Positions 15,669 through 24,852 of a stretch of DNA of 64,000 nt are shown here, piece after piece. Source of the stretch: Selenomonas sp. F0473 (GTDB lineage Bacteria; Bacillota; Negativicutes; Selenomonadales; Selenomonadaceae); the NCBI RefSeq assembly GCF_000315545.1, contig NZ_JH992902.1, positions 1,136,470 through 1,200,469 on the forward strand, read 5' to 3'. Position 1 is the first letter of the stretch. Each line of letters starts with the position of its first letter. The position numbers and the translations under genes were made by a program. The notes under the pieces are model-generated. The model was given only the letters and a program-made list of their open reading frames with translations. It was not told where the DNA came from and did not search any database.

Positions 15669-15792
15669 GTGGCGCGCAAGATTTGATGCATAGCAAGGAA
15701 TGAGGAGATCGCGAAGGAAGGCGTAGTTATCCGCTACGTCGACCGCAGGATTTTTCGCAGTGACACAGCTATGCGCGAAAATCCCATGTCAT
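15669..15792 (+). repeat. Dispersed 124-bp palindromic repeat, copy C2
   Basis: A full-length 124-bp copy starting GTGGCGCGCAAGATTTGATG and ending near CCCATGTCAT. The stop codon of the minus-strand ATPase gene (TGA, 15789-15791) lies inside its terminal motif. Confidence 0.85.
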
Positions 15793-16574
15793 ACCAAAGA
15801 TACGGGGGACGGCACCCGCACCCCCAGACTGTTCGTAAATATCTCTACCCGCACGCCGAACACCGCCGCAATGCGTTCCTCTGTAAGAACGTCCGCGGGG
15901 GTGCCGGTGGCGACGATCTCCCCCTGCCGCATGAGTACGATTTCATCGGCGTACTGCATGGCGTGCGCCATGTCGTGCAGCACCATGAGGATGGTAATGC
16001 CGCTGTCCTTGTTCAGCCGCGTGATGATCTCCATGACGCGCAGCTGGTGCGCGACATCGAGGTAGGTGGTCGGCTCGTCGAGGAGGAGCAGACGCGGGCG
16101 CTGGCTCAGCGCCATCGCAAGGTAGACGCGCTGCCGCTCGCCGCCCGAGAGCGTATGCACCTCGCGCTGCGCAAACGCATCGACGCGCGCCGTCTCCATC
16201 GCCCACGCGACGGCCGCGCGGTCGTCCGCCCCGTCGCGCGCCTGAAATATCCCGCGGTGCGAAAACCGCCCATAGGAGACGAGCTGCTCCACGGTAAGTC
16301 CGTGCGCCGTGCCGCGCTCCTGCGGCAGGATGGCGCGCACACGCGCGAGTTCCTTCTCCGAATAGCGGCCGAGTTCTTTGCCGTCGAGCAATATCTCTCC
16401 GGTATAGTGCGCGTTGAGCCCCGCAAGCGCGCGCAAAAGGGTCGTTTTGCCCGCGCCGTTGGGTCCGACGATCGCCGTTCGCCGGCCCGCCGCGACGGAC
16501 ACATTCAGCCCGTGCAGGATCTCTTTCCCCGCGATGCGGACATACAGATCGCGCGCCGTTACCCCCGCGCTCAT
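15789..16574 (-). CDS. FecE/BtuD-type ABC transporter ATP-binding protein
   Basis: A 261-residue ATPase of the iron-chelate/haem/cobalamin importer family. It shows Walker A GPNGAGKTT at about residue 37, a Q-loop (LPQERG), signature LSGGERQRVYLAMAL, Walker B LLLLDEPTTYLD and the switch His (LMVLHDMAHA). It energises uptake through the permease encoded upstream, which it overlaps by 4 bp. The ligand cannot be read from the ATPase; the linked cobI gene makes a corrinoid or cobalt-linked substrate attractive. The last codons and stop fall in repeat C2. Expression comes from the promoter at 19260-19288. Confidence 0.9.
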   Translation of the reverse strand: MSAGVTARDLYVRIAGKEILHGLNVSVAAGRRTAIVGPNGAGKTTLLRALAGLNAHYTGEILLDGKELGRYSEKELARVRAILPQERGTAHGLTVEQLVSYGRFSHRGIFQARDGADDRAAVAWAMETARVDAFAQREVHTLSGGERQRVYLAMALSQRPRLLLLDEPTTYLDVAHQLRVMEIITRLNKDSGITILMVLHDMAHAMQYADEIVLMRQGEIVATGTPADVLTEERIAAVFGVRVEIFTNSLGVRVPSPVSLV

Positions 16575-17542
16575 AGCTGCCTCCGCAGGAGATAGAGGAA
16601 GAACGGCGCGCCGAGCGCCGCCATGATGATGCCGACGGGCAGCTCGAGCGGCGCGAAGAGCAGCCGCGCCGCCGTATCGCTGAGCGTCAGTACGCCGATG
16701 CCGAGCAGCGCCGCCGCCGGCAGGAGGAACCGATAGTCCGCGCCGATCATGAGCCGCGCCGCATGGGGGACGATGAGCCCGACGAAGCCGAGGAGGCCGA
16801 CGACGGAGACGGCGCTCGCGGCAAGCAGCGCCGCAATCGCGGTCAGCATAACGCGCGTCTGCTCAACGGCGAGGCCGATGCCGCGCGCCATGTCGTCGCC
16901 AAGCTGCAGGATGTTCAGCCGCTGCGCCGCCAGCATCGCGAGCAGCCCCGCGCCGAGGGTATACGGCCAGAGCATTTCCACATGCGGCCACGTCCGCGCC
17001 GAAAGCCCGCCGACCATCCACATGAGCGCCCCCTGCACGCGGTCGCTGTAGAGGATCATCATGGCGGAGATACCCGCGCCAAGGAATGTCGACACCGCAA
17101 CGCCCGCGAGGATGATCCGCGTCGGCCGAATGCCGTCGCGCCACGCGAGGATATAAATGAGGAACGCGGCGAACATCGCGCCGACAAACGCGCCCGGCGT
17201 GATGAGGAGCGCGGCGCCCGGCAGCGCGAGCATGATGAAGATGCCCGCAAGCCCCGCGCCCGACGAGATGCCGATGATGTGCGGATCGGCGAGCGGATTG
17301 CGCAGGATCGCCTGCAGGATCGCCCCCGAGAGCGAGAGATTGACGCCGACGAGCGCCGCGACGATCGTCCGCGGCAGGCGGATGTTCCAGAGAATTTGAG
17401 CGTGCACCGTATCGTGCGCGCCGCCGAGGATGGCAAAGATCTCCTCAAGGGGGATATCCGCGGATCCCTTGGCGACGGAAAGCAGCATCGCGCCTACGGC
17501 CGACGCGGCAAAGAGAACGAGCAGCGCGATTCGTTTTTTCAT
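16571..17542 (-). CDS. FecCD/BtuC-type ABC transporter permease
   Basis: A 323-residue polytopic membrane protein of the FecCD family. Ten or so membrane helices are expected. The conserved cytoplasmic-coupling and family motifs NPLADPHIIGISSGA, LLGFVGLIVPHAARLM and LPVGIIMAALGAPFFLYLL are present. It forms the channel through which the binding-protein ligand enters the cytoplasm. It overlaps both neighbours by 4 bp, so it should be translated in a coupled way with them. The ligand is probably a metal chelate or corrinoid, by family and operon context. Confidence 0.92.
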   Translation of the reverse strand: MKKRIALLVLFAASAVGAMLLSVAKGSADIPLEEIFAILGGAHDTVHAQILWNIRLPRTIVAALVGVNLSLSGAILQAILRNPLADPHIIGISSGAGLAGIFIMLALPGAALLITPGAFVGAMFAAFLIYILAWRDGIRPTRIILAGVAVSTFLGAGISAMMILYSDRVQGALMWMVGGLSARTWPHVEMLWPYTLGAGLLAMLAAQRLNILQLGDDMARGIGLAVEQTRVMLTAIAALLAASAVSVVGLLGFVGLIVPHAARLMIGADYRFLLPAAALLGIGVLTLSDTAARLLFAPLELPVGIIMAALGAPFFLYLLRRQL

Positions 17543-18477
17543 GGATAAACCAAATGCGCCATGTAGCGTACCGCCGCCGGATACTCGATGCCGGGACTGA
17601 AGAGGAAGAGATCCTGCGGCAGATAGTAGACGCGTCCTTCACGCACGGCGGAAACGCTCTGCCACGCGGGGCTCTCCGCAAACATCGCCTCCATCGAGGC
17701 GCGGATCTCGTCTTCTTTTCCCATACTCGTAACGAAGATGATGTCCGGGTTCTGCGCGACGAGAGTCTCCATGCTGTACGGCGCGGCGTCGGGGTTCTTA
17801 TCGAGCGCGGCCATCCCGCTCGCCGTGTTCTCCCAGCCGAGCATGTTCGCGATCGAGCCCGCAATGCTGCCATCCAGCTGGACGGAAAGTCCCTGCCCCG
17901 TGCTGTGGATGATCGCGACGCGCTTCTTCTCCTGCGGGATGCCCGCCTTGACCTCGGCGATTTCCTTATCCATCTTCTCGACGAGGCTCTTCGCCTTATC
18001 AGGTTCTCCCGTGAGCGTCGCAAAGGTTGTCAACGTGCGCTTCACATCGTCATAACTCTTCATATCGATCACGATGCTGGGGATGCCGTTCGCGTCGAGC
18101 GTATCGATCAGTTTCTCATTGATGCCCTTGATGATGAGCACGAGATCCGGCTTGAGGGCCGCGATTTTTTCCACATCGATCTGATAAACGGGACCGATCT
18201 CGGCGACGTTCTGCGCCTCCGGGATCACCTTCGCCTTGCTTGCCGGCCGTCCGACGACCTCGCCGCCCACCGCATACAGCGGCGCGAGATAGGACACCGA
18301 CGTCGTGACGATGCGCTGCGGCTTGTGCTCCAGCGTCACCGTACGGCCGCCGTCATCGGTAACGACGGCATACGCGCCGCTCTCCGCGGGCGCCGCGGCT
18401 TTGTCGGCGGGCGCGCCGCAGGCGGAGAAAAGAAGGGCGGAGGCGGCTAAGAATACGGCCGCACATTGTTTGATCAT
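17539..18477 (-). CDS. FepB/BtuF-type substrate-binding lipoprotein
   Basis: A 312-residue periplasmic binding protein with a lipoprotein signal (hydrophobic segment, then LLFSAC with Cys20), so it should be anchored in the inner membrane. The fold is the two-lobed helical-backbone type: VTDDGGRTVTLEHKPQRIV, then YLAPLYAVGG in lobe 1 and the LKPDLVLII motif. It captures iron-chelate, haem or corrinoid-type ligands for the downstream permease and ATPase. The gene begins 2 bp after the cobI stop codon and overlaps the permease by 4 bp. Specificity is unresolved; it is quite diverged from the two unlipidated binding proteins at 57.5 and 62 kb. Confidence 0.88.
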   Translation of the reverse strand: MIKQCAAVFLAASALLFSACGAPADKAAAPAESGAYAVVTDDGGRTVTLEHKPQRIVTTSVSYLAPLYAVGGEVVGRPASKAKVIPEAQNVAEIGPVYQIDVEKIAALKPDLVLIIKGINEKLIDTLDANGIPSIVIDMKSYDDVKRTLTTFATLTGEPDKAKSLVEKMDKEIAEVKAGIPQEKKRVAIIHSTGQGLSVQLDGSIAGSIANMLGWENTASGMAALDKNPDAAPYSMETLVAQNPDIIFVTSMGKEDEIRASMEAMFAESPAWQSVSAVREGRVYYLPQDLFLFSPGIEYPAAVRYMAHLVYP

Positions 18478-18479
18478 GA

Positions 18480-19178
18480 TTAGTTCCTCCGTGTCAAGAT
18501 GGTGGAAAGATAATTCAGCTTTTCATCCGCATGCCGCTCGAGGTTCTCGATGATCCGCTCCCCGTCCAGCCCCGCACGGCTGACGAGCACGGCCTCTTCC
18601 GCCATGTCGTTGCGGCGCAGGAGCTCGACGATCTCGGGGTAGTTGCGGTAAACCTTCATGATAACGGCGCTGGACGCCACGGCCATGACCTCCTCGATGC
18701 GTTCCTTCGGCGCGGTCGCGGGGATGATCGCGAGCACGTCGTTGCCCTCGACGATGGGACGGCCGATCCTGCTGCCGATCGCGGCAAACGCGGGAACGCC
18801 CGGGATGGTGACGATGTCGACGTCCTCGTGCGCGAGGAGGTGGAAAACATAGATATAGGTACTGAAAAACATAGGATCTCCGAGCGTCAGGAACGCGACG
18901 TTCTTGCCCGCGTTCAGGAGCGCGAGGATCTCCTCCTTGTTCGCTTCCCATGCGTCCGTGTTTTCCGCAAAGTCCTTGACCATCGGGAACACCTGATAGA
19001 CGATTTCGATCCGATCCTTGAGATAGGGCCGCGCAATCTCGAGCGCAACGCTGCCCTCCTTCTTCTCCGTTTTGGGGGCAATCAGGACGTCTACCTGCTC
19101 GATCGCCTTGATCGCCTTGACCGTTAAGAGTTCCGGATCACCGGGACCGACGCCGATACCGAAAAATGTTCCGCGCAT
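18480..19178 (-). CDS. cobI: Precorrin-2 / cobalt-precorrin-2 C20-methyltransferase
   Basis: A 232-residue tetrapyrrole methylase of the CobI/CbiL type, which transfers a methyl group from SAM to C20 of (cobalt-)precorrin-2 in corrin ring synthesis. The family features are GIGVGPGDPELLTVKAIKAI at the N-terminus, TLGDPMFFSTYIYV in the middle and IPGVPAFAAIGSRIG for the SAM site. It leads an operon with a FecBCD-type importer, an unusual partner that may tie the gene to corrinoid or cobalt supply. The start at 19178 is preceded by GAAGGAG; a longer frame to 19205 lacks a ribosome site. No cobalamin riboswitch is seen upstream. Confidence 0.88.
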   Translation of the reverse strand: MRGTFFGIGVGPGDPELLTVKAIKAIEQVDVLIAPKTEKKEGSVALEIARPYLKDRIEIVYQVFPMVKDFAENTDAWEANKEEILALLNAGKNVAFLTLGDPMFFSTYIYVFHLLAHEDVDIVTIPGVPAFAAIGSRIGRPIVEGNDVLAIIPATAPKERIEEVMAVASSAVIMKVYRNYPEIVELLRRNDMAEEAVLVSRAGLDGERIIENLERHADEKLNYLSTILTRRN

Positions 19179-19259
19179 AAATTCTCCTTCCAAAAGATAC
19201 TCCATGATGGATACTCAGCCCCACGGTGGAAGAACGTGAAAGCAAAAAATCCCCCTTTC

Positions 19260-19288
19260 ATATTAGCCGTGAAGGCGTCTTTTGTCAA
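19260..19288 (-). promoter_or_regulatory. Promoter of the cobI-ABC importer operon
   Basis: Minus-strand TTGACA at 19283-19288 and TAATAT at 19260-19265 have an exact 17-bp spacer. About 75 nt of leader follow. The rest of 19289-19460 has no recognisable element; a B12-box-like core was sought and not found. Confidence 0.8.
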
Positions 19289-19465
19289 TTGACGCGGCGC
19301 AGGATTTTCGCATAGAGGGAGCATCTTTGCGGCAAAGACGATGCGCCGCCATAAGGAGTTCAAGGGCGCAGCGGCGCGGCGCCCCTACGGAGGCGGCAAC
19401 GGCGTTACATTCTCTCTCGATGATAATTGCGCCGCATTGATGTTTCGGTTCTATAAATGCCTGCA

Positions 19466-19524
19466 TAAAAAAGGAGCCGCAGCGAAATCGTGTTTTTACA
19501 CAATTTCGCTGCGGCTCCTTGTTA
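19466..19524 (-). terminator. Intrinsic terminator of the decarboxylase subunit operon
   Basis: A long stem AAGGAGCCGCAGCGAAAT / ATTTCGCTGCGGCTCCTT around a short loop has a T-run on the minus strand. Confidence 0.9.
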
Positions 19525-19540
19525 GACAAATTATGCCGAA

Positions 19541-20668
19541 TTACATCAGCATTGCGAGCATCGTGCCCGCCGCGACGGCGGTGCCGATAACGCCGGCAAC
19601 GTTCGGTCCCATGGCGTGCATGAGGAGGTAGTTGCCCGGCTTCGCCTTGATGCCGACAATCTGACTGACGCGCGCCGCCATCGGAACGGCGGAAACGCCC
19701 GCGGAGCCGATGAGCGGGTTGACTTTCCAGCCCGTCGCGCGGCACATGATCTTGCCGAGCCAGACGCCCGCGGCCGTGCCGAAGATGAATGCGACGAGGC
19801 CGAGGCAGATGATGAGGAGCGTCTCCGTAACGAGGAAGCTCTCCGCGCTCATCGTGAGTCCCGTGCCGAGCGCGAGGAAGATCGTGACCGTGTTGATCAG
19901 CGCGTTCTGCGCCGTATCGGAAAGACGATCCGTCACGCCGCTCTCACGGAAGAGGTTGCCGAGCATGAGCATGCCGAGCAGGGCGGCGATGGACGGAAGC
20001 AGAAGGCTGATGAAGATCGTCGAAACGATCGGGAACGCGATGCGTTCGAACTTCGTGACCTCGCGCGCCTGCTCCATGACGACTTCACGCTCTTTTTTGC
20101 TCGTGAAAAGCTTCATAACGGGCGGCTGGATCAGCGGAACGAGCGCCATGTAGGTGTACGCGGCAACGGCGATCGCGCCGAGCAGTTCCGGCGCCATCTT
20201 CGAAGCGAGGTAGATGGAGGTCGGGCCGTCCGCGCCGCCGATGATGCCGATCGCGCCCGCCTGCTGTGCGGTGAAGCCGAGCATCATCGCGCCGAGCAGG
20301 GCGACGAAGACGCCGAACTGCGCTGCGGCGCCCATGAGCAGACTCGAGGGGCGGGCGATCAGCGGGCCGAAGTCCGTCATCGCGCCGACGCCGAGGAAGA
20401 TGAGCGGCGGGAAGATTTCATACTTGATGCCCATGCCGATGGCCGACATCACGCCCGGTTCTTCAAAGCCTGTGAGCGGGATGTTCGCGAGGATACAGCC
20501 GAATGCAATCGGGCTGAGCAGCAGCGGCTCGAAGTCCCTTGCAAACGCAAGATACAGGAGCACGAGCCCGACGATGATCATGATTAGATGCCCGCCGGTG
20601 AATGCCGAGAACCCGCTGCTCTCGGCGATCGCCTGCAGCGAGATAGTAAATGCGCTAATAAAATCCAT
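19541..20668 (-). CDS. Sodium-translocating decarboxylase, beta subunit
   Basis: A 375-residue polytopic membrane protein of the OadB/GcdB/MmdB family, which couples decarboxylation of a biotin-bound carboxyl group to Na+ export. The hallmarks are visible: [14 protein letters not shown] with the Asp involved in Na+ transport, [18 protein letters not shown] and the C-terminal [19 protein letters not shown]. It is close to the usual length. The gamma subunit gene lies 21 bp upstream. No carboxyltransferase or biotin-carrier gene is nearby, so the catalytic parts must be encoded elsewhere and the substrate (oxaloacetate, methylmalonyl-CoA or glutaconyl-CoA) is open. Confidence 0.93.
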   Translation of the reverse strand: MDFISAFTISLQAIAESSGFSAFTGGHLIMIIVGLVLLYLAFARDFEPLLLSPIAFGCILANIPLTGFEEPGVMSAIGMGIKYEIFPPLIFLGVGAMTDFGPLIARPSSLLMGAAAQFGVFVALLGAMMLGFTAQQAGAIGIIGGADGPTSIYLASKMAPELLGAIAVAAYTYMALVPLIQPPVMKLFTSKKEREVVMEQAREVTKFERIAFPIVSTIFISLLLPSIAALLGMLMLGNLFRESGVTDRLSDTAQNALINTVTIFLALGTGLTMSAESFLVTETLLIICLGLVAFIFGTAAGVWLGKIMCRATGWKVNPLIGSAGVSAVPMAARVSQIVGIKAKPGNYLLMHAMGPNVAGVIGTAVAAGTMLAMLM

Positions 20669-20689
20669 TGTGTCACTCCCTCCCCGTCG

Positions 20690-21034
20690 TCACGAGCGCA
20701 TGCCGCTCACGCGACCGTAGCCCGTCCATGCGGGCTGCTCTGCGGGACGTATCGCCTGAATTTGAGACGCGCTGCATCCGCACGCGCTGACGGCAGCCGC
20801 GATGACGGCGACCGTCTCCGCGTTGAGTCCGCCTGTCCGGGGTGCGGAAGCGGCGGGTGCAGTAGGAGCTGCGGTACCCAGAGGCTGAGCCGCAGGCGGC
20901 TCCGCCTTCTTCTTCGTCGGATCAATCCTATGGGTGATCTCGATCAGCGCCCATACTGCGATGAGTACGGTGAAAACGATGACCATGTTGATGATCATGA
21001 TGACGAATGGGTTGTTGGTTACGGGTTGATGCAT
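20690..21034 (-). CDS. OadG-family decarboxylase gamma subunit
   Basis: A 114-residue small subunit. One N-terminal membrane helix (MIINMVIVFTVLIAVWALIE) is followed by a Pro/Ala-rich linker and a short C-terminal region, the OadG layout. The gamma subunit stabilises the decarboxylase complex and links the membrane beta subunit to the alpha subunit. The C-terminal part (ETVAVIAAAVSACGCSASQI) also resembles the tail region of related gamma-type proteins. It is the first gene of a two-gene operon with the beta subunit; GAGGTGAG precedes the start. Confidence 0.85.
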   Translation of the reverse strand: MHQPVTNNPFVIMIINMVIVFTVLIAVWALIEITHRIDPTKKKAEPPAAQPLGTAAPTAPAASAPRTGGLNAETVAVIAAAVSACGCSASQIQAIRPAEQPAWTGYGRVSGMRS

Positions 21035-21125
21035 AAACTCACCTCATCCATAGATTTTAGGAACTCTCAGATTTATTAGATAGTTCCTCCTATACATGCC
21101 CTCTCCACGGAGCAATATGGTTAAT

Positions 21126-21154
21126 ATTATGCTTTATTTCAGACGATTTTACAA
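21126..21154 (-). promoter_or_regulatory. Predicted promoter of the decarboxylase subunit operon
   Basis: Minus-strand TTGTAA at 21149-21154 and CATAAT at 21126-21131 have a 17-bp spacer, about 90 bp before the gamma-subunit start. Confidence 0.5.
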
Positions 21155-21210
21155 GGGTTTTTTCATTTTTCTTTCATGAAAAATATGCATAATTTTTATG
21201 CATAAAAGTT

Positions 21211-21498
21211 CTAACTCTTGGTTATGGCGTCAAAAGCCGCGCGTACGGCCGCATAGATCGTATCGTAGTCATCTCCCGGCTGCGCTTCGTAGCGTTTTTC
21301 CCCCGCCGCGAAGAGGCTCGGCACGTAGTAGTACATGCCCGCGTAGGGTTTCGTACGCGCGGGTTCGGCATTCTCGTCGATGTATTCGACGGGGACGTCC
21401 GCGTAGGCGCCGCCCTCGGCCTTCAGCGTCTGTATGGCGCGGCGCGCGTTCGCGCAGTACGGGCAGCCCGCCATCTCGATCATGGTCAATGTTTTCAT
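21211..21498 (-). CDS. Glutaredoxin-like thioredoxin-fold protein
   Basis: A 95-residue protein with the classic CPYC active site at residues 12-15 (MAGCPYCANARRAI) and a cis-Pro motif (YVPSLFAAGEKRYE). It should reduce disulfides or glutathionylated/low-molecular-weight thiol mixed disulfides in the cytoplasm. The sequence between the active site and cis-Pro is slightly longer than in classic glutaredoxins (AEGGAYADVPVEYIDENAEP), as in several Firmicutes glutaredoxin-like proteins. It is a monocistronic gene between the decarboxylase operon and repeat copies D1/D2. AAAGAGGTTATCT precedes the ATG. Confidence 0.88.
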   Translation of the reverse strand: MKTLTMIEMAGCPYCANARRAIQTLKAEGGAYADVPVEYIDENAEPARTKPYAGMYYYVPSLFAAGEKRYEAQPGDDYDTIYAAVRAAFDAITKS

Positions 21499-21645
21499 AG
21501 ATAACCTCTTTCTAGTGTGATAAATTTCAGCACCGTTTCAAATCCAGAGCGCCCTAAGACGCGCATATATCGCTCAGAGCACGGCAGCGCCGTGCCCCTA
21601 CAGGACGCGCATAAATCGCGGCGATTACCCACGATGAAAAAGCTA

Positions 21646-21711
21646 CTCATTGCGACGCATTCGACGAAATGACAACGCCGGGCGCGAAAATCCTGCGTCA
21701 CTGTGACGCGT
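21646..21711 (+). repeat. Dispersed palindromic repeat, right-half fragment D1
   Basis: The right half is recognisable: CATTCGACGAAATGACAACG, CCGGGCGCGAAAATCCTGCGTCAC. The left half is missing. It lies immediately before full copy D2. Sequence 21541-21645 has a short GCACGGC...GCCGTGC palindrome and no gene. Confidence 0.6.
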
Positions 21712-21712
21712 A

Positions 21713-21826
21713 AGCTTGGATGCATAGCGAGGAATTGAGACGAACGCGAGGAAGGCGTAGCCAAGACCTACGTCGACGAAGCGTTCGGCGAAAATGACAA
21801 AGCTAGGTACCAAGATCGCGCGTCAC
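21713..21826 (+). repeat. Dispersed palindromic repeat, copy D2
   Basis: A 114-bp copy from GTGACGCGTAAGCTTGGATG to CAAGATCGCGCGTCAC, the clearest example of terminal inverted repeats in the family. It lies 22 bp beyond the stop codon of minus-strand hemW. Confidence 0.88.
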
Positions 21827-21848
21827 AATCATAGCATATTTTTTTATG

Positions 21849-23012
21849 CTAATACAACAAAAATTCTGCAAACACCTCGTTGCCGAACTTCATGCCGCGC
21901 GGTGTGAGCGCGGTAAAGCCGTCCGCGCGCCGCAGGAGCCCGCGCGCGACGAGCGGCGGCAGCGCCGCGCCGTAGACGGCCTCGAACGGCGTCCCCCACG
22001 CGCGGCGAAAATCCGCCTCGTCGATGCCCGCGGCGGTGCGCAGCGCGAGGAACGCATACTCCTCCATCGCCGCCGTCTGCGTGCGCGCGCCGTCCTCGGC
22101 ACGGCGCACATCCTCGCCTGCCGTCACCCTACGGATATAGGCGGCGGCGTCGCGCTCGTTCTCCCAGCGGACGTTGTCGATATAGCCGTGCGCCCCCGCG
22201 CCGACGCCGAGGTAGGGCACGCTCCGCCAATAGCCGAGGTTGTGGCGGCTCTCATAGCCCGGGCGCGCAAAATTCGAAATCTCATAGCGCAGGTACCCGC
22301 GTGCGGGCAGTTCTGCCACGAGGTAGTCGTACATCTCCTCGGCCGTCTCCTCCGTCGGGAGCTCGAGCCGTCCCGCCGCCTCCGCCGCGGCAAAGGGCGT
22401 CCCTTCCTCGACGGTCAGCCCGTAAACCGAGATATGTTCGGGCGCAAGCGCAAGCGCCGCGCAGACGCTCTCCCGCACATCGACGAGGGTCTGCCCCGGC
22501 AGTCCGTACATAAGGTCGAGACTGATATTCGTAAAGTCCGCCGCGCGCGCCGCCCGGAATGCCGCGCGTGCCTCCGCCGCCGTATGGATGCGCCCGATGC
22601 GCCGAAGGAGCGCATCGTCAAAGCTCTGCACGCCGAGGCTGATGCGGTTCGCGCCCGCCGCGCGGAGCTGCCTAAAATACGCCTCGTCCACCGTACCGGG
22701 GTTCGCCTCGACGGTCATCTCCTCCGGGATCCCCGCCGCCTCCCGCAGCGCGGAGATGATCCCCGTAAGCAGATGCGCCGGCAGCGCTGTCGGCGTCCCC
22801 CCGCCGAAGTAGGCGGTCGCGGCGCTCCCCCACCGCGTGAAAAGCGGCGGCGCCGCATGCCGGATCTCTGCGCGCAGCGCCGCCGCATATTGTTCCTGTT
22901 CGCGCACCGTCTCCGTCCCCATAGACGCGGAGACAAAGTCGCAATACGCGCATTTTTTCACACAATAGGGAATGTGGACATAGACGCCCCACGCCCTTTT
23001 TTCATTCGTCAA
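21849..23012 (-). CDS. hemW: HemW-type radical SAM protein (haem chaperone family)
   Basis: A 387-residue HemN-related protein of the HemW group. The radical SAM motif [10 protein letters not shown] (Cys17, Cys21, Cys24) follows VYVHIPYC, and the [10 protein letters not shown] and GVQSFDD motifs come next. A C-terminal HemN_C-type domain is present. HemW proteins bind haem and are thought to deliver it, and lack true coproporphyrinogen oxidase activity. The gene overlaps the end of lepA by 11 bp, the common lepA-hemW order in Firmicutes. Translation is probably coupled because no strong ribosome site is visible outside lepA. Confidence 0.9.
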   Translation of the reverse strand: MTNEKRAWGVYVHIPYCVKKCAYCDFVSASMGTETVREQEQYAAALRAEIRHAAPPLFTRWGSAATAYFGGGTPTALPAHLLTGIISALREAAGIPEEMTVEANPGTVDEAYFRQLRAAGANRISLGVQSFDDALLRRIGRIHTAAEARAAFRAARAADFTNISLDLMYGLPGQTLVDVRESVCAALALAPEHISVYGLTVEEGTPFAAAEAAGRLELPTEETAEEMYDYLVAELPARGYLRYEISNFARPGYESRHNLGYWRSVPYLGVGAGAHGYIDNVRWENERDAAAYIRRVTAGEDVRRAEDGARTQTAAMEEYAFLALRTAAGIDEADFRRAWGTPFEAVYGAALPPLVARGLLRRADGFTALTPRGMKFGNEVFAEFLLY

Positions 23013-24801
23013 TTTTCAGCACCGCCATGAACGCCTCCTGCGGCAACTCCACGCTGCCGACCGCCTTCATGCGCTTTTTGCCCTCTTTCTGCTTCTCGAG
23101 CAGCTTGCGTTTGCGTGTGATGTCGCCGCCGTAACACTTTGCGAGAACGTCCTTGCGGCGTGCGCGCACGTTCTCGCGCGCGATGATCTTGCTCCCGATC
23201 GCGGCCTGGATAGGGATCTCGAACATCTGCTGCGGGATGATCTCCTTGAGCTTCACGGCGAGCTGACGGCCGCGCCCCACGGCGCGGTCGCGGTGGACGA
23301 TGGTCGAGAGCGCGTCCACGGGATCGCCGTTGAGGAGGATATCGAGCTTGACGAGGCTGCCCGTCCGATAGTCGATGAGTTCGTAATCAAGGGAGGCGTA
23401 GCCGCGTGTGGCGGACTTGAGGCGGTCGAAGTAGTCGTAAAGAATCTCGTTGAGCGGGATTTCATAGATGATCATGACGCGCGTCGCGTCGAGATAGTCC
23501 ATGGTCTTGAAGATGCCGCGCTTTTCCTGCGAAATCTCCATGACCGCGCCGACGTAGTCCTTCGGCACGATGACGGTCGCCTTGACATACGGCTCCTCGA
23601 TATGATCAATTTCAGTCTGCGGCGGCAGATCGGCGGGATTGCTGACCTCGCGTATCGTGCCGTCCGTACGGTAGACCCGGTAGACGACGGACGGCGCGGT
23701 CATGATGAGCCCGAGGTTGTACTCGCGCTCGAGCCGCTCCTGTATGACGTCCATGTGCAGGAGTCCGAGGAAGCCGCAGCGGAAGCCGAAGCCGAGCGCG
23801 ATGGAGGTCTCGGGTTCAAAGACGAGCGCGGCGTCGTTGAGCCGGAGCTTTTCGAGCGCCTCGCGGAGGTTCTCATAGTCCTTGCTGTCCTCGGGGTAAA
23901 GCCCGCAGAACACCATCGGCGTGACGCCGCGGTAGCCCGGCAATGCCTCGGCGGCGGGGCGCTCCGCGCTCGTCACGGTGTCGCCGACGCGCACGTCGCG
24001 CACGTCCTTGAGCGCCCCCGCGATAAAGCCGACCTCGCCCGTGCCGAGCGCGCCCGTATCCACGGGCTGCGGGCGGAAACAGCCGACGTCCGTCACCTCG
24101 AAGGTCCTCTCCGTCGCCATAAGTTTTAATTTCATGCCCTTTTTGATGCCGCCTTCCTTGACGCGGACATGGGCGATAACGCCCTTGTACGGGTCGAAGT
24201 AGGAATCGAAGATGAGCGCGCGCAGGGACGCGTCCGCGTCTCCCTCCGGCGGCGGGACGTAGGCGACGATGGCGTCGAGAATTTCCTTGATGCCGATGCC
24301 CGTCTTTGCCGAGGCGAACACCGCCGCGCTCGTATCGAGCCCGATGGTATCCTCGATCTCGCGGGCCACGCGCTCGGGTTCGGCGCTCGGCAGGTCGATT
24401 TTGTTGATGACGGGGAGGATTTCGAGGTCGTGTTCGAGCGCGAGGTAGACGTTCGCCAGCGTCTGCGCCTCCACGCCCTGCGCCGCATCCACGACGAGGA
24501 GCGCGCCCTCGCACGCGGCAAGGCTGCGCGAGACCTCATAGTTAAAGTCGACGTGCCCCGGGGTGTCGATGAGGTTCAGCTCGTACATCTCGCCGTCGGC
24601 GCCGCGATAGTCGAGGCGAACGGTCTGCGCCTTGATGGTGATGCCGCGCTCGCGCTCAAGATCCATGCTGTCAAGCACCTGCGCCTCCATCTCGCGCGCG
24701 CTGAGCGTGCCCGTGTACTCGATGAGGCGGTCGGCGATGGTCGATTTGCCGTGGTCGATGTGGGCGATGATGGAAAAATTGCGGATATGCGTCTGCTCCA
24801 T
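23002..24801 (-). CDS. lepA: Elongation factor 4 (back-translocating GTPase LepA)
   Basis: A 599-residue translational GTPase. G1 is AHIDHGKST near residue 12, G2 is in the [10 protein letters not shown] segment, G3 DTPGHVDF, G4 NKIDLPSA and G5 ASAKTGIG. The EF4-specific C-terminal domain ends with [25 protein letters not shown]. It acts on ribosomes under stress and in assembly. Full length, with a clear ATG and GGGGAG upstream. It leads the lepA-hemW pair. Confidence 0.96.
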   Translation of the reverse strand: MEQTHIRNFSIIAHIDHGKSTIADRLIEYTGTLSAREMEAQVLDSMDLERERGITIKAQTVRLDYRGADGEMYELNLIDTPGHVDFNYEVSRSLAACEGALLVVDAAQGVEAQTLANVYLALEHDLEILPVINKIDLPSAEPERVAREIEDTIGLDTSAAVFASAKTGIGIKEILDAIVAYVPPPEGDADASLRALIFDSYFDPYKGVIAHVRVKEGGIKKGMKLKLMATERTFEVTDVGCFRPQPVDTGALGTGEVGFIAGALKDVRDVRVGDTVTSAERPAAEALPGYRGVTPMVFCGLYPEDSKDYENLREALEKLRLNDAALVFEPETSIALGFGFRCGFLGLLHMDVIQERLEREYNLGLIMTAPSVVYRVYRTDGTIREVSNPADLPPQTEIDHIEEPYVKATVIVPKDYVGAVMEISQEKRGIFKTMDYLDATRVMIIYEIPLNEILYDYFDRLKSATRGYASLDYELIDYRTGSLVKLDILLNGDPVDALSTIVHRDRAVGRGRQLAVKLKEIIPQQMFEIPIQAAIGSKIIARENVRARRKDVLAKCYGGDITRKRKLLEKQKEGKKRMKAVGSVELPQEAFMAVLKIDE

Positions 24802-24852
24802 GGGGCTCCCCTTCTCCTCTGCGATAGCTTTTCGAGATAATTTCCTATTATA

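Noticed and set aside
19179-19460. Possible cobalamin riboswitch upstream of cobI
   Set aside because: No B12-box or conserved core is visible; only a standard promoter and a short leader.
21541-21645. Palindrome GCACGGC-agc-GCCGTGC as a terminator
   Set aside because: No T-run follows on either strand, so terminator function is not supported.
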